From Acidimicrobiales bacterium (GTDB taxonomy: Bacteria; Actinomycetota; Acidimicrobiia; Acidimicrobiales; SHLQ01), in NCBI GenBank assembly GCA_013002375.1, contig JABDJW010000440.1:1-12712 (forward strand): a DNA stretch of 12,712 bases, given 5' to 3'. This document shows positions 1 through 6,472 of the stretch, piece by piece; position 1 is the first letter of the stretch; every line of letters begins with the position of its first letter. Below the pieces are notes generated by a model, which saw nothing but the letters and a program-made list of their open reading frames with translations, was not told the DNA's origin and ran no database searches. Made by a program: the position numbers and the translations under genes.

Positions 1-777
1 CCGCTGGTGCGCCGGACACCAGTAGGTGGTGCGTCCCCCCACCGTCTCGCGTCGGAGGGTGGAGCCGTCGCGCGGGCAGGTGCCACCCCGGCGTCGGTGT
101 TCGTGGAGGTCGCCGCAGTGTGAACCGCCGCGTTCGAAGAGCTGATCGAGGACCCGGCCACGATGCCGGTGGAGCCGGCGCAATTCGTTGGCATCGAGCG
201 ACCGGGCCGGTCGGGTCGGGGCCAGACCCGAACGCCACAGGATCTCGTCGACCAGCAAATTCCCCAAGCCGGCGATACGCGACTGGTCGAGGAGTCGAGC
301 CTTGAGGGCCGTGGTCGAAGTGGCCAATGCGTCGCGCATCTGGGCCGGGCGGATCGACCACGCGTCGACGCCCAAGGCATCTTCGTCGGGGTCGAGTTCG
401 ACACCGCCGAGCCGACGAGGGTCGCGCATGAGCATCGAACCGCCGTCGGTGAACGTGAGACCGAATCGATCCCACGCCGGATCGTTGCGGTCGCTCGAGT
501 ATTCGAGCCGCTCGATCGCCGCGCCACCATCGAGTAGCAGCCGACCGGTCATGCCGAATCGCAGCCCGAGTCGGGGGCCATCGGTGTCGAGCACCAGCAA
601 CTTGCCCCGCCGTCGGGCGGCCAGGATCGACCGACCCGTCAGTTCCCGGCGAACGGTTCTGACGTCGAGCCCGCCCTTCAGGTACCAGCCGTCAGGTGCC
701 GCGACGGCCGCGATCGTTCGGCCTACCGCCGGTTCGGCGTGGCGGCGGTACTGCTCGATCTCGAGGATCTCGGGCAC
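1..777 (-). CDS. Fpg/Nei-family DNA glycosylase, 3' end cut off by window
   Basis: Base-excision repair glycosylase/AP lyase expected to remove oxidised bases. The reading frame is open from a GTG at 777 to the left window edge (259 codons); only the last few residues should be missing. The start MPEILEIEQYRR carries the Pro2-Glu3 catalytic N-terminus of the family, and the GTG lies 1 nt after the metX stop, so translation is probably coupled. The conserved beta-hairpin Lys is seen in RRRGKLL (about residue 59), and the helix-two-turn-helix in RIAGLGNLLVDEILW (around 168-182). The C-terminal zinc finger holds VGGRTTYWC with the phosphate-binding Arg (about 249). Its ligand pattern is odd: C234-x2-D237-x16-C254-x2-H257 instead of four Cys. 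Family membership is clear. Whether it prefers purine (Fpg) or pyrimidine (Nei) lesions cannot be told. Confidence 0.93.
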   Translation of the reverse strand, partial: MPEILEIEQYRRHAEPAVGRTIAAVAAPDGWYLKGGLDVRTVRRELTGRSILAARRRGKLLVLDTDGPRLGLRFGMTGRLLLDGGAAIERLEYSSDRNDPAWDRFGLTFTDGGSMLMRDPRRLGGVELDPDEDALGVDAWSIRPAQMRDALATSTTALKARLLDQSRIAGLGNLLVDEILWRSGLAPTRPARSLDANELRRLHRHRGRVLDQLFERGGSHCGDLHEHRRRGGTCPRDGSTLRRETVGGRTTYWCPAHQR

Positions 778-778
778 G

Positions 779-1987
779 TCAGACGGTGGCCAAGAAGTCG
801 GCGAGGATCGGGCCGATCGAGTCGTGTTCGAGCAGGAAGCCGTCGTGCCCCTCGGGGCTGTCGACGACCTCGTATTCGCACTGCACGCCGTTGGCCCGCA
901 GGTCGTAGACCAGCTCGCGTTGTTGGCGGGGCGGATACAACGCGTCCGATGAGATCGTCACCGCCAGGGCTGGGACCCGCACGTTGGCGAGGGCTCGACG
1001 AGTACCACCCCGTCCGCGACCGACATCGTGCAGATCCATCAAGCGGTTGAGGATGATGTAGCTGTTGGCGTCGAAACGCCGCACCAACTTCTGCCCGTGA
1101 TGGTCGAGGTAGCTCTCGACCTCGAACCGGCCCCACACGCCGAAGTTCTCCAGTGGATCGACGGTCTTGCGCCCGAACCGGCGAGCGAACGTCTCGTCGG
1201 TTCGGTACGTGATCTGGGCGATCTGGCGAGCGACCATCAGACCGGCGCCCGGGCCTTCGCCCGGCTTGGCGTCGTAGTACTCGCCGCCCCGAAATCGGGG
1301 ATCGGCCGCGATCGCCAGCCGGCCGACGGCGCTGTGGGCGATCTGTTGGGGGCTCGCGGCAGCGGTGCTGGCCAGCACGATCATGCTGCGCAGGCGATCC
1401 GGGTACATGACCGACCATTCGAGCGCCTGCATGCCCCCCATCGAGCCACCGACGACGGTGTGCCAGCGGGCGATGCCGAGATGGTCGGCCAACCGCTGCT
1501 GGGTGCGCACGACGTCGCGGACGGTGACCACCGGGAAATCGGCTCCATAGCGCCGGCCGGTGTCGGGATTGACCGATGCGGGGCCCGTGCTGCCCTGGCA
1601 CCCGCCGAGAACATTGGCACACACGACGAAGTACCGGTCGGTGTCGACATATCGGCCCGGGCCGACGAAGTCGTTCCACCAGCCTTCGGTGAGGTGCCCG
1701 GACGACATCGGCCCGGCAGCATGAGAATCACCGGTCAGCGCGTGACAAACCAGGACCGCATTGCTGGCGTCGGTGTTGAGTTCGCCCCAGGTTTCGTACG
1801 CGATGGTCAGGACCGGCAGCGAACCTCCCATTTCCAGCGCGAACCGACGATCTCCCCCGAAGACGAAGAACTGCCGATCGCCACGCTGGTCACCCGGCTG
1901 CCAGGCCCCGGTCGCCGGGAGGTCGCTCGGCAGCCGGGCCCGAAAGGTCGGCGCGAGATCAGGAAGCTCAGCGGATGCTTCGTCCAT
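779..1987 (-). CDS. metX: Homoserine O-acetyltransferase
   Basis: Cytosolic alpha/beta-hydrolase-fold enzyme that transfers the acetyl group of acetyl-CoA to L-homoserine, the first committed step of methionine synthesis; a succinyl donor cannot be fully excluded. It is 402 residues, a normal length. The nucleophile is Ser182 in VVGGSMGGMQALEW, and the rest of the triad is Asp348 (SSDALYPP) and His381 (PEGHDGFLLEH). NVLGGCQGSTGP (125-136) and CHALTGDSH (81-89) are family signatures. The ATG at 1987 is preceded by a strong ribosome-binding site, AAGGGGG at 1994-2000, 6 nt upstream. The glycosylase gene follows after 1 nt. No metY or other methionine gene is in the window. The upstream gap holds a direct repeat that may be an operator. 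Confidence 0.97.
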   Translation of the reverse strand: MDEASAELPDLAPTFRARLPSDLPATGAWQPGDQRGDRQFFVFGGDRRFALEMGGSLPVLTIAYETWGELNTDASNAVLVCHALTGDSHAAGPMSSGHLTEGWWNDFVGPGRYVDTDRYFVVCANVLGGCQGSTGPASVNPDTGRRYGADFPVVTVRDVVRTQQRLADHLGIARWHTVVGGSMGGMQALEWSVMYPDRLRSMIVLASTAAASPQQIAHSAVGRLAIAADPRFRGGEYYDAKPGEGPGAGLMVARQIAQITYRTDETFARRFGRKTVDPLENFGVWGRFEVESYLDHHGQKLVRRFDANSYIILNRLMDLHDVGRGRGGTRRALANVRVPALAVTISSDALYPPRQQRELVYDLRANGVQCEYEVVDSPEGHDGFLLEHDSIGPILADFLATV

Positions 1988-2022
1988 GTCCCGCCCCCTT
2001 CTTTGAAAAGCCGACCGATCGA

Positions 2023-2031
2023 GTCAAGTTA
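2023..2031 (-). promoter_or_regulatory. Possible metX promoter elements
   Basis: On the minus strand the sequence reads TAACTTGAC. TAACTT (2031-2026) fits a TANNNT -10 box, which would give a leader of about 30 nt carrying the strong ribosome-binding site. The overlapping TTGACT (2028-2023) matches five of six bases of a -35 box, but no good -10 box lies 16-18 nt further down. The two readings exclude each other and neither is strong. Confidence 0.25.
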
Positions 2032-2074
2032 CCCCGCCCGACCGCGCTCCGGGAATCTGTGGGTTCGAAGACGG

Positions 2075-2108
2075 CTCGGGGCCACCAATTCTCGCGGGGC
2101 CACGAATG
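2075..2108. repeat. 16-bp direct repeat, 18-bp period, upstream of metX
   Basis: Two copies at 2075-2090 and 2093-2108 agree at 13 of 16 positions and share a perfect 9-base core, CGGGGCCAC (2077-2085 and 2095-2103). They sit between the stop codon of the methyltransferase gene and the metX promoter region, about 90-120 bp before the metX start. The placement and near two-turn spacing suit a regulator-binding site, but no regulator is identifiable here. Confidence 0.4.
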
Positions 2109-2109
2109 C

Positions 2110-3900
2110 TCAGGGACCCGTGAATCGTTCGACTCGCGCATCCGCGCCCGCCCGCCGACCCCGCCACCAGGCGCCGACGGCGGGATCGACCCCGTAGGCA
2201 CGATCCATGGCCGTCGCCATCTCGTCGACCGCCGCCCTCCATGCGCCGGCGTGGGTCGCCGCTTGGGCACGCTGTGCCCAGACTGCGCCCTGGTCCCAGT
2301 CATCCCCGTCCGGAGGCAGGGGCACTTGGAGAACCTGGCGGGCCGCCAACTTCACCGCCGACACCGACCGGGCGGCGCCCAGCGTCAGCCGGGCCGCCCA
2401 CGCGGTGATCGCCGGAGAAGACAGCGCAGCGGCCAGGTGCCACAACCGGTCAGGCGGAGCCATGACGGCGACCACAGGCGTCAGCGGCACAACATCGCCC
2501 TGCTCATCGACCCAGACCTCGACCGTCGCACTCTGGGTCGCAAGGAGCAGCTTCGGTACCTGCAGGCGCTCGACCCATGCCAACGCCTTGGGCGCGTCGG
2601 CGAGATCGGCGAGCACCGCCACCGGTGCGGTGAATGCCCGGCCGCCGAGGCGAGCCGAACGGAGCCCCCAGTAGCTTCGAAGCGGATCGACCAGACCCAC
2701 CGAGAGCACCGGTCGTTCGGCGGCGTCGCCGCTCGCCTCGCGCAGCACGGCCGTCACCGCGTAGTACTCGTCACGAAATCCGGCCGTCGCGCCGGCCACA
2801 TCGCCCAGCAGGGAGTCGGCGCTCAGCTCGACCAACGGAATGCCGAGCAGCGGCGCGGCCAGTACCGCCCAGGACTCACCGACCTTCGGTGGTGCCGCCG
2901 ATCCACCCGCCTCGAACTCCATCCCCGACCACAGTCGCACCTCGGCCGGCGGAGCCGGCGCCCCGGCATCGACCGCCAGTACGGGGGCACACACCGCGAC
3001 CGCCGCATCGAACGTGCCGCTGGGCCCATACCAGAGATGCTCGAGTCGAGAGTGCGCCGCGCAGACATCGCGAACATTGCCGGCGTCTCGGGCGGCCAGA
3101 ATCGACAACGGTTCGACCAACGCCACCCGCCCCTGCTCCCCTACCAACTCGAGCCCGACCAACAGGAACAACGCCGCGGTATCGGTGTAGGCCGAGACGA
3201 CATCGGTATCGGTCAGTGACCGGAAACGCTTCGCCACCGCACCGGCCGTCGCTCGACCGCGCGCGGTGCGGGCGCCGAGCTGGCTCAAGAACGGCGGGTT
3301 GCCGAGGACGACGTCGATCGAGCCGGGCACCCAAACCCGGGCAACGAGGGAATCGGCCACGACGATGGATTCGGCCGGCACCGGGGTGTCGGCCCAGAGG
3401 GACAGCGCCACCCGACTGACCGCGACCGCAATGGGGTCGATGTCGGCGCCCTTCAGGTGGTGCGCCGCGAGCACGGCCGGATCATGGCCGGCGACCGCCA
3501 GCCAACGGCCGGCCGCCAGCAGGAAGGCCCCGCCCCCGACCGTCGGATCACAGACGATGGGGGCCGGTTTGGCGCGCTCGAATCGACCTCGCAAGGCGAG
3601 ATCGACCACCCCGTTCGCGACCGCCGACGGCGTGTAGTGGACACCACCGTCGTGGCGGTCCGCCGACCCCAAGAGCAGCTCGTGAGCCCGGCCCAGCAGC
3701 CCGGGGTCACCATCACCGCAGGCCACCGGCGATGCCGGTTCGCGGCCGCCGGCTTCGCGCAGCGGCGCGGCCAGCGAACGGTCATTGGATCCGGCTTCGG
3801 CCATGGACAGCGCCAGGCCGAGGAGGAGGTCGAGGGGCGTTTCGCCGGCATCGGCCCGCGCCCGGAGCTCCTCGAACAATGCGTCCCCCGATGCGTCCAC
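2110..3900 (-). CDS. Solitary N6-adenine DNA methyltransferase with C-terminal target-recognition-like region
   Basis: Predicted SAM-dependent methyltransferase acting on adenine N6 in DNA, of the gamma-type architecture found in type I and IIG systems. Motifs appear in order: HYTP at 88-91 (motif X region), DPTVGGGAF at 118-126 (motif I, SAM binding), GADIDP at 151-156 (motif II) and the catalytic NPPF at 201-204 (motif IV). The C-terminal half looks like a target-recognition region. It ends in SAVKLAARQVLQVPLPP, resembling the closing segment of TaqI/HsdS-like recognition domains. The total is 596 residues. No nuclease, helicase or HsdS-like gene is adjacent and no nuclease motif is seen in the protein, so it looks like an orphan methylase. 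The GTG at 3900 is the first possible start, because TAG stands in frame four codons upstream. The start appears leaderless. DNA is the likeliest substrate, though NPPF also occurs in some RNA and protein methylases. Confidence 0.85.
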   Translation of the reverse strand: MDASGDALFEELRARADAGETPLDLLLGLALSMAEAGSNDRSLAAPLREAGGREPASPVACGDGDPGLLGRAHELLLGSADRHDGGVHYTPSAVANGVVDLALRGRFERAKPAPIVCDPTVGGGAFLLAAGRWLAVAGHDPAVLAAHHLKGADIDPIAVAVSRVALSLWADTPVPAESIVVADSLVARVWVPGSIDVVLGNPPFLSQLGARTARGRATAGAVAKRFRSLTDTDVVSAYTDTAALFLLVGLELVGEQGRVALVEPLSILAARDAGNVRDVCAAHSRLEHLWYGPSGTFDAAVAVCAPVLAVDAGAPAPPAEVRLWSGMEFEAGGSAAPPKVGESWAVLAAPLLGIPLVELSADSLLGDVAGATAGFRDEYYAVTAVLREASGDAAERPVLSVGLVDPLRSYWGLRSARLGGRAFTAPVAVLADLADAPKALAWVERLQVPKLLLATQSATVEVWVDEQGDVVPLTPVVAVMAPPDRLWHLAAALSSPAITAWAARLTLGAARSVSAVKLAARQVLQVPLPPDGDDWDQGAVWAQRAQAATHAGAWRAAVDEMATAMDRAYGVDPAVGAWWRGRRAGADARVERFTGP

Positions 3901-3906
3901 TGCGCC

Positions 3907-3912
3907 ACCCTA
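3907..3912 (-). promoter_or_regulatory. -10 box of the methyltransferase gene (leaderless)
   Basis: TAGGGT lies exactly 6 nt before the GTG start at 3900, the spacing expected when transcription begins at the first base of the start codon. No convincing ribosome-binding site or -35 box accompanies it. The same hexamer and spacing occur before the plus-strand gene at 7038. Confidence 0.5.
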
Positions 3913-3928
3913 GAGGCGGACGGCGGGC

Positions 3929-4741
3929 TCAGGAGATCTCGAACACCTGCACCAGAATGCGCTCGGGTCGAGTCGTGCCGCCGCCGAGCACGACGAGTTG
4001 GGTCGACCAGTCGGTCACGTCGGGGCCCGACTCCCGTACCAGGTTGATTTCAACGTTCACCGTGTCGCCAGCACGAAGCCGGCCGCCGGTCTGCGACAAG
4101 CGCAAGCCCGACGCGGCACCGACCGAGACCTGCCAATCGGCTTCGCCACCACCGACATTCTCCAGCGTGAGGTATTCAACCGTGGAGTCGTCTCGAAACT
4201 GGATGATCTCGGCATTGGACCGGATCTCGCCCGGGAACGGCGGGACGGTGACGCCCGTCGGTGGTGGCCCGGCGGTGTACGCCGGACCGGTGGGCGCGAC
4301 GGTCGGAGCAACCGACGGACTGAGACTCGAACTGGTCGCGGGACCGCTGCCCGGTGTCGGCACCGATTGGTCCGGAAGGGTGGCAAACGGCAGCGAGTTG
4401 GATGGAGCAGCCGCATCGGGACCGCCGCCCGTCACCAGCATGGCGGCGGCGCCGACGAAGATGATCAGCAATGCCGCAGCGGCAATCCAGTACAACGGGG
4501 CGTAGGAACGTCGCTGCTCGCGACGGGGGGCCACCACCGGGGCGGTTGTTGCCGCTCGCTTCGGCCGGGGCCCGACCCTCTCGCCGGCCTCTCGACGTTC
4601 TGCCGCAGCGGCTGCCGCCGCCCGGCTCAGCGGGCTCCGCGGTTCGGCCCCAAGCCGCCGGGCACGACGAGCCGACTCCGGGTGATCAACATCACCTGGG
4701 GATCGCGCGTCGGTAGAGCCCGATGGAGGTTGTCTTTCCAC
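3929..4741 (-). CDS. Single-pass membrane protein with Ser/Pro/Thr linker and C-terminal Ig-like domain
   Basis: No named family recognised. The 270-residue protein has four parts. Residues 1-80 are a cytoplasmic, Arg- and Ala-rich, probably disordered region with a run of seven Ala (41-47). A single transmembrane helix spans about 82-104 (APLYWIAAAALLIIFVGAAA). A Pro/Ser/Thr-rich linker covers about 108-170. A beta-rich domain at 172-270 contains TLENVGGGEADWQVS and a GL-x-LS-x3-GG-x-L-x-AGD pattern, like Ig-fold/BACON-type domains of surface proteins. The positive N-terminal flank suggests that the C-terminal domain faces outward. The GTG at 4741 is the first start codon in frame after the helicase stop. 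A weak ACAGG is the only possible ribosome-binding site. It lies 72 bp downstream of the helicase gene and may share its transcript. Confidence 0.72.
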   Translation of the reverse strand: MERQPPSGSTDARSPGDVDHPESARRARRLGAEPRSPLSRAAAAAAAERREAGERVGPRPKRAATTAPVVAPRREQRRSYAPLYWIAAAALLIIFVGAAAMLVTGGGPDAAAPSNSLPFATLPDQSVPTPGSGPATSSSLSPSVAPTVAPTGPAYTAGPPPTGVTVPPFPGEIRSNAEIIQFRDDSTVEYLTLENVGGGEADWQVSVGAASGLRLSQTGGRLRAGDTVNVEINLVRESGPDVTDWSTQLVVLGGGTTRPERILVQVFEIS

Positions 4742-4813
4742 CTGATGCCTGTCGGCAGGTTTTGCGCTACCTGTAGTCGTCGGCGATGGTGATTTCCATC
4801 GCGCCGGTGAGGT

Positions 4814-5998
4814 CTAATCGTCGGCGGTGGGTTCTTCTGCGGTGGGATCCCAGGTGGCCAACCGCCCGAGACGCTCGTCATTGGAGAACATCTCAACGAT
4901 CGGCATATCGAGCCGAATCCGCTTCATCAGCCGCTTGACTTCGAGCTCCTCATTCCACAGGACCAAACTGACGACCAAACCCGTCTCGCCGGCCCGCGCC
5001 GTGCGCCCGGACCGATGGAGGTAGCTCTTGTGATCCTGCGGCGGGTCGTAGTGGATCACGATGTCGACGTCGTCCACGTGGATTCCGCGTGCGGCCACGT
5101 CGGTTGCGACCAGGACATCGAGCTTGCCGTCGCCGAAATCGGCCAGGGCCCGCTCGCGGGCCGTCTGGCGCAAATCGCCGTGGATAGCCGCCGCGTGGAC
5201 CCCTTCCTTCGTCAGGTTGGAGGCCAGACGGTCGGCGCCGTGCTTGGTCCGGGTGAACATGATGGTGCGGTCGGCCGACCCGGAGATCGCGGCCGCCACC
5301 TTCGGCTTGTCCATCTGGTGCACCGTGATGAAACGATGGGTCATCTCATCGACCGTGACCTCTTTGGACTCGACCTCGTGCATCGCCGGATCGTTCTGGT
5401 AGCGGTCGATGAGGGTCTTGACCGCGCCATCCAGCGTGGCCGAGAACAGCAGGGTCTGGTGCGTTCCCTCGACCTTGCGCAGAATCCATTCGACCTGCGG
5501 CAGGAAGCCCATGTCGGCCATCCGGTCGGCTTCGTCGACGATGACATGCTCGACGTCGGCCACCGAAACCTCGCCGCGATCGAGCAGATCGATCATACGG
5601 CCCGGCGTCGCGACCACCAGATCGACGCCGTTCTTCAGTCGTTTGATCTGTTTCTCCATATCGGCACCGCCGTAGACGGCGGCGACGGTCCGGTCGAGCG
5701 ATTCGCCCAGGTCACCGAGCTCCTCGCGGACCTGGTTGGCCAACTCGCGGGTCGGGACCAAACACAACCCGGTGGGCTGGCGCGGTTCGGCCTTCCGCAT
5801 ACGTTCGAGCACCGGAATACCGAATGCCAGGGTCTTGCCCGAGCCGGTCTTGGCCTTACCGCACACATCGTGGCCGGCAAGAGCGTCGGGAATGGTCAGG
5901 GATTGCACTGGGAACGCTTCGGTAATTCCACGTTCGGCTAGCGCGTCGACCACAGCGTCGGAGACGCCAAGGTCGGCAAAGGTTGATGTCATGGACAT
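4814..5998 (-). CDS. DEAD-box ATP-dependent RNA helicase
   Basis: Cytosolic RNA helicase that unwinds structured RNA, with likely roles in ribosome assembly, mRNA decay or cold adaptation. Numbered from the ATG at 5998 it has 394 residues. It has the Q motif (FADLG at 7-11 and GITEAFPVQ at 24-32), Walker A AKTGSGKT (49-56), PTREL (82-86), TPGR (131-134), DEAD (155-158), SAT (186-188), ATDVAARGI (298-306) and HRSGRTAR (328-335). It lacks the long basic C-terminal RNA-binding tail of CsdA or DbpA and ends in an acidic stretch, so it is close to the minimal RhlE-like core. The frame stays open upstream to a GTG at 6067, but that extension is unlike the family and falls in a structured leader, so I chose 5998. 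A second ATG two codons on (5992) is also possible. A weak GAG stands 6 nt before the start. Confidence 0.93.
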   Translation of the reverse strand: MSMTSTFADLGVSDAVVDALAERGITEAFPVQSLTIPDALAGHDVCGKAKTGSGKTLAFGIPVLERMRKAEPRQPTGLCLVPTRELANQVREELGDLGESLDRTVAAVYGGADMEKQIKRLKNGVDLVVATPGRMIDLLDRGEVSVADVEHVIVDEADRMADMGFLPQVEWILRKVEGTHQTLLFSATLDGAVKTLIDRYQNDPAMHEVESKEVTVDEMTHRFITVHQMDKPKVAAAISGSADRTIMFTRTKHGADRLASNLTKEGVHAAAIHGDLRQTARERALADFGDGKLDVLVATDVAARGIHVDDVDIVIHYDPPQDHKSYLHRSGRTARAGETGLVVSLVLWNEELEVKRLMKRIRLDMPIVEMFSNDERLGRLATWDPTAEEPTADD

Positions 5999-6093
5999 GT
6001 TTTTCTCGGGAGTCAACAGGGGCGCCTTCGCCGACTTCACAAGCGGGGCCCCGAGTATGTAACCCACTCGGGAATCAACGCGGCCGTGGCGCT
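5999..6093 (-). promoter_or_regulatory. Structured 5' leader of the helicase gene, possible RNA switch
   Basis: On the transcript three complementary segments follow each other: CCCGAGT (6072-6066), ACTCGGG (6056-6050) and CCCGAG (6010-6005). The last is followed by AAAAAC and the ATG. The middle segment can pair perfectly with the first (7-bp stem, 9-nt loop) or with the third, which contains the GAG before the start codon, but not with both at once. The middle segment also overlaps a CGGGGCCCCG palindrome (6044-6053). This arrangement would let leader folding control translation of the helicase. The leader length is inferred from the -10 box at 6100-6105. Confidence 0.4.
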
Positions 6094-6099
6094 TCTTTC

Positions 6100-6105
6100 A
6101 CCCTA
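6100..6105 (-). promoter_or_regulatory. Probable -10 box of the helicase gene
   Basis: TAGGGT on the minus strand lies in the locally AT-richer gap between the ATL stop and the helicase gene. It would place the transcript start near 6093 and leave a leader of about 95 nt. The same hexamer serves as a -10 box at 3907-3912 and 7026-7031. No good -35 box is seen. Confidence 0.35.
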
Positions 6106-6125
6106 TCGGCGGTTTTTCAACAAAT

Positions 6126-6407
6126 TCATGATTGAAAGCGAACCCGGCCGTCGCACACCTCGACACCCTCGGCCCGCAACCGCTTGGCTTGGTCGATCTC
6201 ATGGGCCGGCGCCAGCCGACCCGCCGCGTTCACCACCCGCCACCACGGGAACCCGTCGTGCTTCTTCAGGAAGGAACCGACGGCTCGGTGGGCGCCGGGA
6301 AATCCGGCCTCGGCCGCCACCTCGCCGTAGGTCACCACCTCGCCGGGTTCGGTGGAACGCAGGACCCCGGCGACCGCCGCTTCGAACGGCGTGAGATCCG
6401 TGGTCAT
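6126..6407 (-). CDS. Alkyltransferase-like protein (ATL), DNA alkylation damage sensor
   Basis: A 93-residue protein of the O6-methylguanine methyltransferase DNA-binding family. The active-site motif PCHRV reads PWWRV here (54-58), so the methyl-accepting Cys is Trp55. This is the mark of ATL proteins, which bind O6-alkylguanine without repairing it and pass the lesion to nucleotide excision repair. The winged-helix fold is visible in TYGEVAAEAG (26-35, with the base-flipping Tyr27) and GAHRAVGSFL (38-47, with the Arg41 finger). ATLs commonly have PWHRV; here the His is also Trp. The ATG at 6407 has CAGGG close upstream, within the last, degenerate unit of a tandem repeat. The gene lies 65 bp after the adenylyl cyclase gene on the same strand and is probably cotranscribed with it. 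Confidence 0.88.
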   Translation of the reverse strand: MTTDLTPFEAAVAGVLRSTEPGEVVTYGEVAAEAGFPGAHRAVGSFLKKHDGFPWWRVVNAAGRLAPAHEIDQAKRLRAEGVEVCDGRVRFQS

Positions 6408-6415
6408 CGCCCTGT

Positions 6416-6457
6416 CTTCATCGCACAGGCTTCATCGCACGGCCTTCATCGCACGGT
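6416..6457 (-). repeat. Three 14-bp tandem repeats forming overlapping minicistrons before the ATL gene
   Basis: Three adjacent units (6444-6457, 6430-6443, 6416-6429) share GTGCGATGAAG on the minus strand, and a decayed fourth unit (6402-6415) contains the ATL start. Each unit has an ATG followed by three variable or Lys codons, CGA and TGA. The TGA overlaps the next ATG as ATGA. The transcript therefore reads MKAVR-stop, MKPVR-stop, MKTGR-stop and then the ATL protein, with every junction a 4-nt overlap. A GAGG (6454-6457 and flank) stands about 8 nt before the first ATG. Confidence 0.8.
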
Positions 6458-6472
6458 CCTCACCGGGCCGGC

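Noticed and set aside
1988..2109. SAM-responsive riboswitch before metX
   Set aside because: The gap is short, the likely leader is only about 30 nt, and I see no stem-junction pattern typical of SAM riboswitches. Only the direct repeat stands out.
1028..3219. Long open frames on the plus strand opposite metX and the methyltransferase gene
   Set aside because: They are antisense to well-supported genes, are rich in Arg/Pro/Gly as expected from GC-rich shadow frames, and have no recognisable domain or ribosome-binding site.
5015..5941. 308-codon plus-strand frame inside the DEAD-box gene
   Set aside because: It is the antisense reading of conserved helicase motifs and shows no domain of its own.
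5999..6067. N-terminal extension of the helicase from a GTG at 6067
   Set aside because: The added residues are unlike the family, while the ATG at 5998 places the Q motif at the normal distance from the N-terminus. The stretch is better explained as structured leader.
2110..6407. A defence or restriction island (methyltransferase, helicase, membrane protein, ATL)
   Set aside because: The helicase is a DEAD-box RNA helicase rather than a restriction or defence helicase, there is no nuclease, the genes have separate promoters, and composition is uniform with the housekeeping neighbours.
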